Shown piece by piece: positions 1 to 13,202 of a stretch of 64,000 nucleotides of DNA. The DNA is from DATARH01 sp963773625 (GTDB taxonomy: Bacteria > Pseudomonadota > Alphaproteobacteria > ATCC43930 > CGMCC-115725). Location of the stretch: positions 343,528 to 407,527 of the forward strand of contig CAVZCJ010000015.1 in the NCBI GenBank assembly GCA_963773625.1, read 5' to 3'. The stretch's first letter is position 1; each line of letters starts with the position of its first letter. The position numbers and the translations under genes were made by a program. The notes below the pieces were generated by a model that was not told the DNA's origin, made no database searches, and saw nothing but the letters and a program-made list of their open reading frames with translations.

Positions 1-932
1 TGCCGATCTCGCTGGCGATCATGTTCCTCGTGTCGCTGTTGCCGCCGCGCCGGGTTCGCCGCGCCGCGTTCGCGCTGTTCGGCGTGTCGCTGGTGATGCT
101 GATCGCAACCTTGGTGATCGGCATCGAGGTCAAGGGCGCTCGGCGCTGGATCGGCATCGCCGGCATGCCGATGCAACCTTCCGAACTGGTCAAACCGACT
201 TTCGCCATCGTCGCTGCTTGGCTCTTCGCCGAGCAGCGGCGCAATCCGAACTTTTACGGCAACTGGATTTCGGCCGGTCTTTTCGTGATGATCCTGGCGA
301 TCCTCGTCAAGCAGCCCGATTTCGGTATGGCGATGGTTGTCGCCACGGTGTGGTTTGCCCAATTTTTCATGGCCGGGCTTCGGTTTTATTGGCTTGGGGT
401 CGGGCTTGTCGGCGGCCTATCGATGCTCTTCGCCGCCTATGAGTGGCTGCCGCACGTCACCGACCGGATCAACCGCTTTCTCGATCCCAGCGCCGGCGAT
501 TCTTACCAGGTGCGCCGTTCGCTCGAGGCCTTCATGAGCGGCGGCTTGTGGGGCAAGGGCCCGGGCGAGGGCACGGTCAAGGACGTGCTGCCCGACGCGC
601 ATGCCGATTTTGTCTTCGCCGTCGCCGGCGAGGAGTTTGGGCTCCTCGCCTGCATTCTGATCGTCGGGCTGTTCGCGTTCATCGTGCTGCGCGGGTTCTC
701 CCGGCTGCTGCAGGAGCAGGATCAGTTCGTCTTGCTGGCCGCGACCGGGCTGTTGATCCAGTTCGGTTTGCAGGCGGCGGTCAACATGGCCTCGGCCTTG
801 CGTCTGATCCCGACCAAGGGGATGACGCTGCCATTCCTGAGCTACGGCGTGTCCTCGATGCTCGCCCTGGCGCTTGGCATGGGGATGCTGCTGGCGTTGA
901 CCCGAAGACGATTGGGCGGAGACGAATTGTGA
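1..932 (+). CDS. ftsW: FtsW, septal peptidoglycan polymerase (SEDS), 5' partial
   Basis: SEDS-family glycosyltransferase that polymerises septal peptidoglycan with its partner FtsI; an integral inner-membrane protein. The reading frame is already open at position 3, so the start lies upstream; about 310 of the usual 370-400 residues are present. Visible family motifs are KGARRWI, QPSELVKP, QPDFG, the extracellular-loop segment GGLWGKGPGEG followed by LPDAHADFVFAVAGEEFG, and GMTLPFLSYGVSS near the C-terminus. Several hydrophobic helices are evident. The gene overlaps murG by four bases (GTGA). The loop sequence and the dcw position favour FtsW over RodA. Confidence 0.96.
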   Translation, partial: PISLAIMFLVSLLPPRRVRRAAFALFGVSLVMLIATLVIGIEVKGARRWIGIAGMPMQPSELVKPTFAIVAAWLFAEQRRNPNFYGNWISAGLFVMILAILVKQPDFGMAMVVATVWFAQFFMAGLRFYWLGVGLVGGLSMLFAAYEWLPHVTDRINRFLDPSAGDSYQVRRSLEAFMSGGLWGKGPGEGTVKDVLPDAHADFVFAVAGEEFGLLACILIVGLFAFIVLRGFSRLLQEQDQFVLLAATGLLIQFGLQAAVNMASALRLIPTKGMTLPFLSYGVSSMLALALGMGMLLALTRRRLGGDEL

Positions 933-2061
933 AGCCGGTCTATGTCCTCGCCGCGGGCGGCACCGGCGGGCATCTGTTCCCCGCCGAGGCGGTGGCGCGC
1001 ATCCTCGTCGAGAGCGGGGCCGAGATTCATCTCCTGAGCGATGGCCGTGTCGAGGCGTTTGCCGACAGGGTGCCCGGAGTGACAATCGACCGGGTGCGGG
1101 CCGGCAGGTTGGGAGGCGGCCCGTTCAACACGGCCTACGGGTTGGCCGAAATCGCGCTCGGCATCGTGCAGGCGCGGCGCCTGCTGCGCCGGCTGAAGCC
1201 TTCGGCGGTAGTTGGCTTCGGCGGCTACCCGTCGGTGCCGACGATGCTCGCCGCCGCACAGCTTGGTCTGCCAACGCTGATCCACGAGCAGAACGCGGTG
1301 TTTGGCCGCGCCAACCGGTTGCTCGCGCCGCGCGCCCGCCGCATCGCCACCGGCTTCGCCGAGACGTTGGGGTTGCGTCCGGTCGACCGCGCGCGCGCCA
1401 TACACACTGGCAACCCGGTGCGTCCGGCGATCCGCGCGATCGGCGCCGCATCTTATGCCGCGCCGGCCGAGGACGGGCCGATCGAGTTGCTGGTGGTCGG
1501 CGGCAGCCAGGGCGCGCGGTTCTTTGGCGAGGTCGTCCCCGCCGCCTTGGCGGCGCTGCCGTCAGAGTTACGGTCGCGCCTACGGGTCGCGCAGCAGTCG
1601 CGCGCGGACGACAATGTCGATGTCGGCGGCGCGCTGCTTGCGCTCGGCATCTCGGCCGAGGTCAGGACCTTCTTCGACGACATGCCGGCGCGGTTGCAGC
1701 GCGCGCATCTGGTGATCTGCCGCGCCGGCGCCTCGACCATCGCCGAGCTGGCCGCCGCCGGCCGCCCGGCGCTGCTAGTGCCCTACCCCTACGCCATGGA
1801 CGATCATCAAAGCGCCAATGCCGGCGCCTTTGCCGCGGCGAAGGCCGGCTGGTCGGCCGCGCAGAGCGAGCTGACGCCGGCCGGTCTCGCCGAGCTGCTT
1901 GCCGCGCTGCTGGCCGAACCGGCGCAGCTCGCTGCGGCCGCGGCGGCTGCCCGCCGGTTCGCCCGCGACGATGCCGCCGAGCACCTCGCCGGTTTGGCGC
2001 AAAGCCTTGCCCCAGGGCACAACGGCGGCGTCTTGGGCAGCCGCAAGCTGGAGCGCGCGGC

Positions 2062-2065
<4 letters not shown>
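929..2065 (+). CDS. murG: MurG, UDP-GlcNAc:lipid I N-acetylglucosaminyltransferase
   Basis: Transfers GlcNAc from UDP-GlcNAc to lipid I to make lipid II on the cytoplasmic face of the inner membrane. The protein is 378 residues. The N-terminal glycine loop AAGGTGGHLFPA binds the lipid substrate; VGFGGYPSVP, HEQNAVFGRANR, VVGGSQGARFF and the donor-site segment CRAGASTIAELAAAGRPALLVPYP are all typical. The start is GTG at 929, giving the four-base overlap with the ftsW stop; a longer open frame upstream only reflects GC-rich DNA. It ends in a four-base ATGA overlap with murC, so the genes are probably translationally coupled. No indel is seen in this gene. Confidence 0.96.
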
Positions 2066-3488
<1,423 letters not shown>

Positions 3489-3492
<4 letters not shown>

Positions 3493-4448
3493 TGGCGCCT
3501 GCCGCTTCCACGATGCCGGCGCTGATCGAGCGCCTGCCCAAGGTGCGCGGCCGCCTCGCCGCCAACGCGCCGATCGGTCCGATGACCTGGTTCCGCATCG
3601 GCGGCCCGGCCGAGGTGCTGTTCCGTCCGGTGGACGAATATGACCTCGCGGATTTTCTTCGCGACCTGCCGGAAGATGTTCCGGTAACGGTGATCGGCGT
3701 CGGCTCGAACCTGCTAGTGCGCGACGGTGGCATTTCGGGAGTAACGATCCGGCTTGGCCGCGGCTTTGCCGAGATCGCCACCGCGGGTGAAACGGTTCGC
3801 GCTGGGGCGGGCGCACTCGACCTCAATGTCGCGTTGACCGCCGCCGAGGTCGGGATCGCCGGGCTCGAGTTTCTCTCCGGCGTGCCCGGCACCATTGGTG
3901 GCGGCCTGCGGATGAACGCGGGCGCTTACGGCAGCGAGATCAAGGATGTCTTGGTCGAGGCGGCGGCGGTTGACCGCAATGGTATGATCCATCGCGTGCA
4001 GGCGGCCGAGCTGGGCCTCTCCTATCGCCATTCGACGGCGCCAGACGGTTGGATTTTTCTTAGCACCCTCCTTCGCGGCAGGCGCGGCGACAAGCGCGAA
4101 ATAGCTCGGCGCATGGCCGAGATTCAGGCGGCGCGCGAAGCTTCGCAGCCGATCCGCTCGCGCACCGGCGGCTCGACCTTCGCCAATCCTCCGGGTCATC
4201 AGGCCTGGCAGCTGATCGACGCCGCCGGCTGCCGGGGCCTCGCGCGCGGCGGCGCGATGGTCTCCGAGAAGCATACCAATTTCCTCATCAACACCGGGAC
4301 GGCCAGCGCCGCCGACATCGAGGGTTTGGGCGAGGAGGTGCGGCGGCGGGTCCATGCCCAATTCGGCATCGTGCTCGAGTGGGAAATTCGCCGTGTCGGT
4401 CGCCCGCTCCCGGGATGGCGCGCGGAGGAGGGGTCATGCGCAAGCTGA
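3489..4448 (+). CDS. murB: MurB, UDP-N-acetylenolpyruvoylglucosamine reductase
   Basis: FAD-dependent reductase that uses NADPH to convert UDP-GlcNAc-enolpyruvate to UDP-MurNAc. The 319-residue protein shows the FAD-binding segments TWFRIGGPAEVLFRP and VIGVGSNLLVRDGG, the core FLSGVPGTIGGGLRMNAGAYG, SYRHS, and GSTFANP followed by AWQLIDAAGCRG. SEKHTNFLIN near the C-terminus is also typical. The start chosen is the first of two ATG codons at 3489, overlapping the murC stop. The 3' end overlaps the ftsQ start by 13 bases, leaving no room for ddl, which often lies between these two genes in alphaproteobacteria. Confidence 0.96.
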
Positions 4449-5290
4449 GCCGACCCAAGGTTGCTCGGCCGCGCCGCCGGCGGACGCCGCGCGATCTGCG
4501 GCGCCTGGTGGTATGGGTGGCGCCGGTGGCGCTCATCGCCGGGATCGGCGCGGGCGCGGTACTGAGCGGCTGGTCGCCGGGGCGGGGCTCCGCGCACGAC
4601 CTCAACTCGGCATTCATGTCCGCGACGGCTGCGCTGGGCCTCACTGTCGACGACATCGAGGTCGAGGGGCGCGCGACCACCGACACCGCGACAATCCTCG
4701 CCGCGCTCGGCGCCCATGCCGGCACGCCGATCCTCGCGATTAACCCTGCGCACGCCAAGGAACAGCTGGAAGCTTTGCCTTGGGTACACTCGGCGTCGAT
4801 CGAGCGCCGTCTGCCGGGAACGATTTTCGTCCATCTCGTCGAACGCATCCCGCTCGCGGTATGGCAGCACGACAACAAGTTCGAGCTGATCGACCGCGAC
4901 GGAACGGTCATCCCGGTCGGCGATCTGTCGCGCTTCGCCAAGCTCCCGACCGTGGTCGGCGGCGACCAGGCGCGGCATGGCGCCGCTGCCTTATTGGATT
5001 TGCTGGCGAGCGAGCCCGATCTGGCGGCGCGTGTCACCGCCGCGATCCTGGTCGGCGACCGGCGCTGGAACCTGCGCATCGACAACGCCATCGATGTCAT
5101 GCTCCCCGAGGACGATGCGGCCGGCGCTTGGGCCAGGCTCGCCAAGCTCGAACGCGACAACCGCCTGTTGCAGCGCGATGTGCAGACCGTCGACATGCGC
5201 CTGCCCGACCGCCTGGTCATGCGTGTCAATGACCTGGCGAAAGAGCCGGTTCCGGCGAAAAAGACCCACCCTCCGGGGAAGAGCACATGA
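4436..5290 (+). CDS. ftsQ: FtsQ, divisome protein with POTRA domain
   Basis: Bitopic inner-membrane divisome protein that links FtsB/FtsL with FtsW/FtsI. The 284-residue protein has a basic cytoplasmic N-terminus (MRKLSRPKVARPRRRR), one membrane helix around residues 24-42, then a POTRA domain starting near LGLTVDDIEVEGR and including LPWVHSASIERRLPGTI. VERIPLAVWQ is a typical FtsQ segment. The start at 4436 is preceded by a strong purine-rich site (GGAGGAGGGG) inside the murB 3' end. The stop overlaps ftsA by four bases. Confidence 0.93.
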   Translation: MRKLSRPKVARPRRRRTPRDLRRLVVWVAPVALIAGIGAGAVLSGWSPGRGSAHDLNSAFMSATAALGLTVDDIEVEGRATTDTATILAALGAHAGTPILAINPAHAKEQLEALPWVHSASIERRLPGTIFVHLVERIPLAVWQHDNKFELIDRDGTVIPVGDLSRFAKLPTVVGGDQARHGAAALLDLLASEPDLAARVTAAILVGDRRWNLRIDNAIDVMLPEDDAAGAWARLAKLERDNRLLQRDVQTVDMRLPDRLVMRVNDLAKEPVPAKKTHPPGKST

Positions 5291-6613
5291 GCGCGCCGAC
5301 CGCTGCCGCGAAACGACGCCCAGGGGGCGCGAACAAGGGTGGTTCGGGAAATGGTCCGGCGCCGCGCCCGCGTCCGCAGCCGGTGCGCCCCCGCGGCAGC
5401 CTCATCGCCGGCGTCGATATCGGCTCGACAAAAATCTGCTGTTTCATTGCCCGGGTCGATGGCTCCGAGCCGCGTATCCTGGGGATTGGCCACCAGGTCT
5501 CGCGCGGCATGAAAGGCGGAAGGATCGTCAATCTCGACGAGGCTAGCGATTCAATCCGCACCGCCGTGCACGCCGCCGAGGAGATGGCCGGCGAGACGAT
5601 CGACCAGGCGGTCGTCAGCCTGTCCGCGGGATTTGGCGCCTCGCGCATGGTCAAGGCCGAGATCGGCGTCGGCGGACGCGAGATCAGCGACAGCGATCTG
5701 CGCCACGTGCTGGAGCGCGGTTACGCGATGCGCGACACCGGCGACGGGCAGGTGATTCACTCCTTTCCGGTCGGGTTTTCGGTCGACGACAGCCGTGGCA
5801 TCCGGGACCCGCGCGGGATGATCGGGACGCGGCTGGGGGTCAACATGCACGTCGTCGCCGCCGCCTCGGCGGCGGTGCGCAATCACAGCGCCGCGATGTC
5901 GCGGGCGATGCTCGATGTCGATACCTTCGTGGTCAGCCCTTACGCCTCCGGTCTCGCCTGCCTGGTCGAGGACGAAATGAACCTCGGCGTCACGGTCATC
6001 GATATGGGCGGCGGCACGACGACGATTGGCGTTTTTGTCGGCGGTAATTTGGTGTTTACCGACGTTGTGCCGGTTGGCGGCGTGCATGTCACCAACGACA
6101 TCGCCCGCGGCCTGTCGACCCCACTGGCCCACGCCGAGCGCATGAAGGCGCTGTTCGGCAGCGCCATTGCGTCGACCCTCGACGAACGCGAGATGATCGC
6201 GGTGCCGCAGATCGGCGAAGAAGAAGACGGGCACGCCAGGCACGTGCCGAAATCGATGCTCGTCAGTGTCATCGCGCCGCGCGTTGAGGAGACCTTCGAG
6301 ATGGTGCGCAACCGCCTCGAGGCCGGCGGCTCCGACAAGATCGCCGGGCGTCGCGTGGTCCTGACCGGCGGCGCCTGTCAGCTCCACGGGGTGCGCGAGC
6401 TTGCCGGGCTCATTCTCGACAAGCAGGTGCGCATCGGCCGGCCGTTGCGGATCAAGGGTCTCGCCGAATTCGACGCATGGGCCGGCGTTTTCGACCGCCG
6501 CCGGGCTGCTCCATTTCGCGATGTCCGAACGTGCCGAGAAGCCGCGGGCGGCCCACCGCGCCGGGGGCGGCATCTTCGGTCGGGTGTCGCGATGGGTCAG
6601 GGAGACTTTTTGA
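5287..6613 (+). CDS. ftsA: FtsA, actin-like FtsZ membrane anchor (one frameshift near the 3' end)
   Basis: Actin-family ATPase that tethers FtsZ to the membrane and recruits later divisome proteins. Actin-fold motifs are GVDIGSTKICCFI near residue 40 and VIDMGGGTTTIGVF in the middle. At about 6469 the frame shifts by one base: read literally the protein runs on to 6729 with unrelated sequence. Removing one T from GAATTCG gives AESTHGPAFSTAAGLL and then GRVSRWVRETF ending at 6613, which is the expected amphipathic membrane-targeting tail. As FtsA is normally required in this group, a sequencing or assembly error is likelier than a real mutation. The ATG overlaps the ftsQ stop by four bases. 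Confidence 0.93.
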
Positions 6614-6799
6614 GGCCGTGTTTGATTTTTTGCCTGGCCCCAGGTATGGCGATTGGCGCAAATCGCGTAGAGTTGTTGGGAATCAGGCGGAATCGTGCCG
6701 GGGGTTACGGTTGGGCCGGTCCGCCGTGATCGCAGCTAGAGGGATCCGGCACCTGGCCGGAAGGAAGTCGCAGCCGCGCGGTGCGTGGAGGGCAGCACG

Positions 6800-8320
<1,521 letters not shown>

Positions 8321-8352
8321 CCCGGCTGGCGATCGATCGCCGGGGTAATGGC

Positions 8353-8892
8353 ATGAAGCGCTGGGCGCCCAGGCTCGCCGGCTGGGCGGTGGCCGTGCTG
8401 GTGTGGTTTGCCGCGCCGGCGTTGGCCGTCGAATCGCAATGGAGCCCGTTCAGCTCTCCGGAGCATGGTTTCAAGGCCGATTTTCTCATTGCCCCGAAGC
8501 TGACCACCAGCGGCACGCCGGGTAAGGACAAGATGGTGCAATACGAGTTTCAAGCCGCCATCGGCACCGAAAATGCGTACGAGGTCGCGGTGCTTGAGTT
8601 TGGCGCGGGTTACACGGCGCCGTCGGCCAGCGAGGAGATTTACGGCAAGCTGGTTGAGGGTTACGCCAACGGTAGCAATTCAACCTTGCGCACTAAGTAT
8701 CCGCGGATCATCGCCGGTGAGCCGGGGATCGAGGCGATCAGCGACGACGACAAGAACAACATGCATCATCTGATCGATATCGTGATTGCCCAGGGCAAGG
8801 TTTACATCGTCGTTTCGGCCGGCCCCAAAGGCCATGAGACCAGCCCGGAAGCGATCCACTTCCGCGACTCGTTTTCCTTCATCGGCAAATAG
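8353..8892 (+). CDS. Small exported protein of unknown function
   Basis: I do not recognise a named family. The 179-residue product has a clear signal peptide (hydrophobic run WAVAVLVWFAAPALA, cleavage predicted after ALA near residue 25) and a mature part rich in beta-type sequence with no cysteines, so it is probably periplasmic. It begins with WSPFSSPEHGFKADF, which resembles the opening of small exported domains that read a feature followed by a surge of short beta strands. It lies between ftsZ and lpxC, 32 bases after ftsZ, so it may be co-transcribed with the division genes. Translation is uninterrupted. Confidence 0.75.
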   Translation: MKRWAPRLAGWAVAVLVWFAAPALAVESQWSPFSSPEHGFKADFLIAPKLTTSGTPGKDKMVQYEFQAAIGTENAYEVAVLEFGAGYTAPSASEEIYGKLVEGYANGSNSTLRTKYPRIIAGEPGIEAISDDDKNNMHHLIDIVIAQGKVYIVVSAGPKGHETSPEAIHFRDSFSFIGK

Positions 8893-9072
8893 GCTTGGAT
8901 GAACCATTCGAGCTCGGCGTTTAATGAATCGCCGGCTTTCGCATAAGTTATTGATTTTATTTACGTAATGCGACAGAGAACGTGAAACAAACTGCAATAA
9001 AGAGTGATTTGTAGGGAGAGGGCCGCCCCGGCAAGCTTTGTGCACCGGGGACGTAGCATTAAAAACGAGGCT

Positions 9073-10002
9073 GTGGTGGGGGATAAGGGTTACATCAGAC
9101 AGCGGACGCTGGCGCGCGAGGTCGCGTGTCGCGGCATTGGCTTGCACGGTGGGGACCGGATTGCGATGGCGCTGCTGCCGGCGGCGCCCGACGCCGGGAT
9201 TGTCTTCCGCCGCACCGACGTCGGGGTGTCGATCCGCGCGGTCTGGGGCAACACCATCGAAGCGGCCCTGTGCTCGGTGCTGACGAACGGTGAGGGCATC
9301 GAGGTCAGGACGGTCGAGCATTTGATGGCCGCGCTGAGGGGTTGCGGCATCGACAATGCGATCGTCGAAGTGGATGGGCCGGAAGTGCCGGCGATGGATG
9401 GCAGCGCCGCGCCCTTTGTCGCGATGATCGAGCGTGCCGGGACGGTCGTCCAGGAACGGCCGCGCCGGGCGATCAAGGTGCTGAAGCCGGTGCGCGTCCG
9501 CAGCAATGGCGCCAGCGTGGCCCTGCTTCCCGATCACGATTTTTCGATGAGCTTCGAAATCGATTTCGACAATCCGATAATCCATCGTCAGAACATGACG
9601 ATGTCGTTCGAGCCCGACACCTTCAAGAGCGAGCTGAGCCGCGCCCGGACCTTCGGGCTATTCGAGGATGTCGCGCGGCTGCAGGCGGCTGGCCTCGCGC
9701 GTGGCGGATCGCTTGACAACGCCGTGGTGATCAGCGGCAATCGGATTCTCAACGAAGGCGGATTGCGCTTCGCCGACGAGTTCGTTCGGCACAAGCTGCT
9801 CGACGCTTATGGCGACCTGTACCTGGCCGGCGGCCATATCATCGGCTTTTTCCACGGCTCGCGCTCGGGTCACGCTCTTACCCGACGGCTGCTCGCGACG
9901 CTATTCGCCGATCCCGACGCGTGGTGCGCGACGACGATCACGCCGGTGGACACGGTGCCGGCGATGGCCTGGCCGCCAGTAGCGGCGCGCGCGGTCGCCT
10001 GA
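9073..10002 (+). CDS. lpxC: LpxC, UDP-3-O-acyl-N-acetylglucosamine deacetylase
   Basis: Zinc hydrolase for the first committed step of lipid A synthesis, so the cell makes lipopolysaccharide. The product is 309 residues. Key motifs are RGIGLHGGD-like IGLHGGD at the start, the zinc-ligand region TVEHLMAAL, VDGPEVPAMDGSAAPFV, ARTFGLFEDV, FVRHKLLDAYGDL with the second His and the Asp, and HGSRSGHALTRRLL with the general acid His. I start at GTG 9073 because homologues begin just before QRTL; an upstream GTG at 9004 would add a non-conserved leader. The upstream 180 bases are AT-rich and may contain its promoter. Confidence 0.94.
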   Translation: MVGDKGYIRQRTLAREVACRGIGLHGGDRIAMALLPAAPDAGIVFRRTDVGVSIRAVWGNTIEAALCSVLTNGEGIEVRTVEHLMAALRGCGIDNAIVEVDGPEVPAMDGSAAPFVAMIERAGTVVQERPRRAIKVLKPVRVRSNGASVALLPDHDFSMSFEIDFDNPIIHRQNMTMSFEPDTFKSELSRARTFGLFEDVARLQAAGLARGGSLDNAVVISGNRILNEGGLRFADEFVRHKLLDAYGDLYLAGGHIIGFFHGSRSGHALTRRLLATLFADPDAWCATTITPVDTVPAMAWPPVAARAVA

Positions 10003-10080
10003 GGAATTCCGACAGCGGCTGGGCGGCGCGACGATCCGTGCTATAAACCGGGTCGGAACCGAGCGCCTATAATCGAGACC

Positions 10081-10899
10081 ATGGCACCGCTCATGACTTC
10101 GCCGTCCCGGCTCGGCGCCGGGTTGTTGCTGCTGGCGCTTGCTGCTTGCGGCGGCGCGACCAAGAACCAAACCTATATCGAAAAGCCGGTCGACGAGCTT
10201 TACAACAACGCGATGGACCAGCTCGCCGACGACGACTACGCCAAGGCGGCCAACACCTTCACGCTGGTCGAGAGCGAGCATCCCTACTCGGTGTGGGCGA
10301 CCAAAAGCCAGGTCATGGAGATCTACGCCGACTACCAGAACGGCAAGTACGACGATGCGATCATCGCCGCCGACCGCTTCATTCAGCTGCATCCCGGCAA
10401 TCCCGACATCGCCTACGCCTTTTACGTCAAGGCGATTTGCTATTACATCCAGATCACCGACGTCGGCCGGGATCAGAAGACCACCGAGCTCGCGGTGAGG
10501 GCGCTGGACGATGTGGTGCGCCGGTTTCCCGACAGCAAATATGCCCGCGACGCCAAGCTGAAGCTCGACTTCACGCACGACCACCTTGCCGGCAAGGAGA
10601 TGGAGATCGGCCGGTATTACCTGAAGCGGGGCGAATACCTGGCGGCGATGAACAGGTTCAAGCGGGTGATCGACAATTATCAGACGACGACGCACGTGCC
10701 CGAGGCGCTGGAGCGTCTCGTCGAGTGCGATCTCGCGCTGGGCCTTATCGACGAAGCGAAGCAGAACGCGGCAGTGCTCGGCTACAACTATCCCGGCAGC
10801 CATTGGTATGAGGATGCCTATGCGCTGGTCGGTGGCAACCTGGCTCCGGGACAACCCCCAAAGAGTTGGTTCAGCAGCCTCGTCGGGAGCGTCTTCTGA
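10081..10899 (+). CDS. bamD: BamD, outer-membrane assembly lipoprotein
   Basis: Essential lipoprotein of the BAM complex that inserts outer-membrane beta-barrels. The 272-residue precursor has a type II signal peptide with lipobox LAAC (lipidated Cys at residue 23) and then TPR repeats: LYNNAMDQLADDDYAKAANTF, EHPYSVWATKSQVM, YADYQNGKYDDAIIAADRF and PEALERLVECDLALGL. The spacing of the helices matches the ComL/YfiO family. The gene order lpxC-bamD-recN is common in alphaproteobacteria, but here three ABC-transporter genes intervene before recN. Confidence 0.94.
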   Translation: MAPLMTSPSRLGAGLLLLALAACGGATKNQTYIEKPVDELYNNAMDQLADDDYAKAANTFTLVESEHPYSVWATKSQVMEIYADYQNGKYDDAIIAADRFIQLHPGNPDIAYAFYVKAICYYIQITDVGRDQKTTELAVRALDDVVRRFPDSKYARDAKLKLDFTHDHLAGKEMEIGRYYLKRGEYLAAMNRFKRVIDNYQTTTHVPEALERLVECDLALGLIDEAKQNAAVLGYNYPGSHWYEDAYALVGGNLAPGQPPKSWFSSLVGSVF

Positions 10900-11068
10900 A
10901 CCGGCGAGACATTACAAAAACTTAAGTGTCGCACGACGCCACGGTGATCTATGTCAGCGCGCGTGCCCCCTCGACGGCTTGACGTTGTCGGTTTGGCGCC
11001 CGGCTGCGCCGTTCTCGCCGGGACGCACTGCAACGAGGAGCGGGGACGCAACAGGGGAGGAGTTTGGG

Positions 11069-12245
11069 ATGTTGAGGCGGCTCGTTGCCACAGCGCTCGT
11101 CTTCGCGACAGCGGGATTTTTAGCCGCCGCGGCGTTTGCAGCGGATCAGCCGGCGGTCACCGGCCTCTATCTGACGACGCGCTATCCGGCGCTGACCGTG
11201 AAGGCGGGCGAGACCGCGACGATCGATCTCTCGCTGCACAACTACAAAATGCCGCCGCAGGAGCTTTCGGTTTCGGTGCCGGACGTCGCGCCGGGCTGGA
11301 AGGCGACGATCCTTGGCGGCGGCCAGCCCGTCGCGGCGGTCGAGGTCGCCCCGGATTCGGACGAGCGCCTGCAGTTGCGGCTCGAACCGCCTACCGGCGC
11401 TGGCCCCGGCGACTACCATTTCACCGTCGACGCCAAGGGCCCGAACAACTTCGATCAGAAGCTGCCGATCACCGTGACGGTCGGCCAAGAGGTGCCGGCC
11501 AAGCTGAAGCTCACCACCAGCTTTCCCGATCTGCGCGGCACCGTGACGACCGCGTTCAAGTACAAGGTCAGCGTGACCAACGACAGCGGCCGCGACACGA
11601 CGCTCAACCTCTCGGCCGATGCCCCCAAGAATTTCCAGGTGACGTTCACCGAGGCATTCGGCTCGCAGCAGCTGACCAGCATCCCGATCGAGGCCGGCAA
11701 GTCGAAGGACATCGACGTCGCGTTGACGATCCCGCGCGAAACCACGGCCGGCGCCTTACAAGCTGGCGGTCCATGCCAAGACCGAGCAGGCCAGCGCCGA
11801 TCTGCCGCTGACCCTCACCATCATCGGTCAGCCGAAACTGACCTTGTCGGGGGTCAACGGCCGGCTCTCGGGCAATGCCTATGCCGGACAGGAAAGCGAG
11901 CTGACCATAGTCCTGCGCAATGACGGCAGCGAGGCGGCGCACGACGTCGAGCTGTCGGCGACGACCCCCGACCAATGGAAGGCGGTCTTCGATCCAAAGA
12001 CCGTGCAGCAGCTCGCCGCCGGCGCCGAGCAGGAGGTCAAGGTCACCCTGACCCCGTCGCCGCGCGCGATCGCCGGCGACTATCAGACGACGTTCCGCGT
12101 CAGCGCCCCGGGCGGCATCTCGGAATCGGCGAATTTCCGCATCACCGTGCTGACCTCGACCCTGTGGGGCGCGATCGGCATCGCGATCATCGCCGTCGCG
12201 CTGCTCGTCGTGGTCTTCATCGTCGCCCGTTTCGGCCGCCGCTAG
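11069..12245 (+). CDS. Exported NEW3-domain protein with C-terminal anchor (one frameshift)
   Basis: Membrane-anchored periplasmic protein of the NPCBM-associated NEW3 type. It has a signal peptide (LVATALVFATAGFLAAAAFA), repeated Ig-like beta domains in which KLKLTTSFPDLRGTVTT and KLTLSGVNGRLSGNAYAG start new repeats, and a C-terminal helix (AIGIAIIAVALLVVVFIVARF). At about 11756 one extra T in GCCTTAC breaks the frame; removing it gives GAYKLAVHAK and the rest reads through to 12245. The GGGGAGGAG-like site before ATG 11069 supports the start. It is followed 13 bases later by an ABC ATPase and then a permease, so it is probably the extracytoplasmic partner of that transporter; the cargo is unknown. 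Confidence 0.82.
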
Positions 12246-12258
12246 CAGCGAGGGCTCG

Positions 12259-13202
12259 ATGCCGGGCGATATCGTCATCCGCGCCGAGGCGCTGACCAAG
12301 CGCTACGGCGGCAACCTCGCGGTCGACCACATCGATTTCGAGGTCGGCGCCGGCGAGATCGTCGGCATCCTCGGCCCCAACGGCTCGGGCAAGACGACGA
12401 CGATCCTGATGCTGCTCGGGCCTCACCGAGCCGACCAGCGGGCGGGCGACGGTCGCCGGGTTCGATCCGTTGCGCGACCCGCTCGAAGTCAAGCGCCGGG
12501 TCGGCTATCTGCCGGACCAGATCGGCTTTTACGAGCGCATGTCGGCGCGCGACAACCTCGCCTATACCGCGCGCCTCGCCGGCCTGTCGCGGCAGGAGAT
12601 CGACGAGCGCTTCGGCGCCGCCATTGAGCGGGTCGGGCTTGGCCGATACGGCCAATGCCCGCGTCAGGACCTTTTCCCAGGGCATGCGCCAGCGGCTCGG
12701 CCTCGCCGAGATCTTGATGAAGCGGCCGAGCGTCGCCGTGCTCGACGAGCCGACCACCGCGCTCGACCCGCATTCGACCCAGGAATTCCTCGACATGATC
12801 CGCGGGTTGAAGGCCGACGGCACCGCGGTCCTGCTGTCGTCGCACCACCTCGACCAGGTGCAGAGCGTGTGCGACCGGGTGGCGTTGTTCAATCGCGGCC
12901 GCATCGTCTTGTCGGGGACGGTCACCGAATTGACCGCGCAGGTCCTCGGCGGCGGTCACGTCTTCGATGTCGAGGCGCGCGGCGCGGGCATCAGGGACAA
13001 GCTCGCGGCGATGCCGGGGATCGTGCGGGTTCGGCCGATCGGGCCGGATTGCTATCGCCTCGATTGCGAGCGCGACATGCGCGCGGAGATTTCGCGCGAA
13101 TTGGCCCGGTCGGGCGAGCTGCTGGGGATCAGCGTGGCGGCGCCCAGCCTGACCGAGGTCTATTACCGCTTCTTCGAGGGGGTGCGCGATGCCGCTCAGT
13201 AG
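12259..13202 (+). CDS. ABC transporter ATPase, ABC-2/NosF-like (two frameshifts)
   Basis: ATP-binding subunit of an ABC-2-type transporter. It has Walker A GPNGSGKTTT, signature TFSQGMRQRLG, Walker B VAVLDEPTTALDP and the H-loop LLSSHHLDQVQ. Literal translation breaks near 12420 and near 12638. Deleting one G at each (in CTCGGGC and GTCGGGC) restores LLGLTEPTSGRATVAGFDPL and ERVGLADTANARVRTFSQG, both as expected. The repaired protein is about 313 residues with a C-terminal regulatory domain typical of drug, copper or lipid exporters. The 3' end overlaps the permease start by 14 bases. Confidence 0.88.

Noticed and set aside
417..1085. Long minus-strand open frames opposite ftsW, murG and other core genes
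   Set aside because: They are shadows caused by high third-position GC; compositions are Arg/Pro-rich and no domain is visible.
5287..6729. FtsA with a new C-terminal domain up to 6729
   Set aside because: The extra part is out-of-frame reading after an inserted T; the true tail is found in the next frame and ends at 6613.
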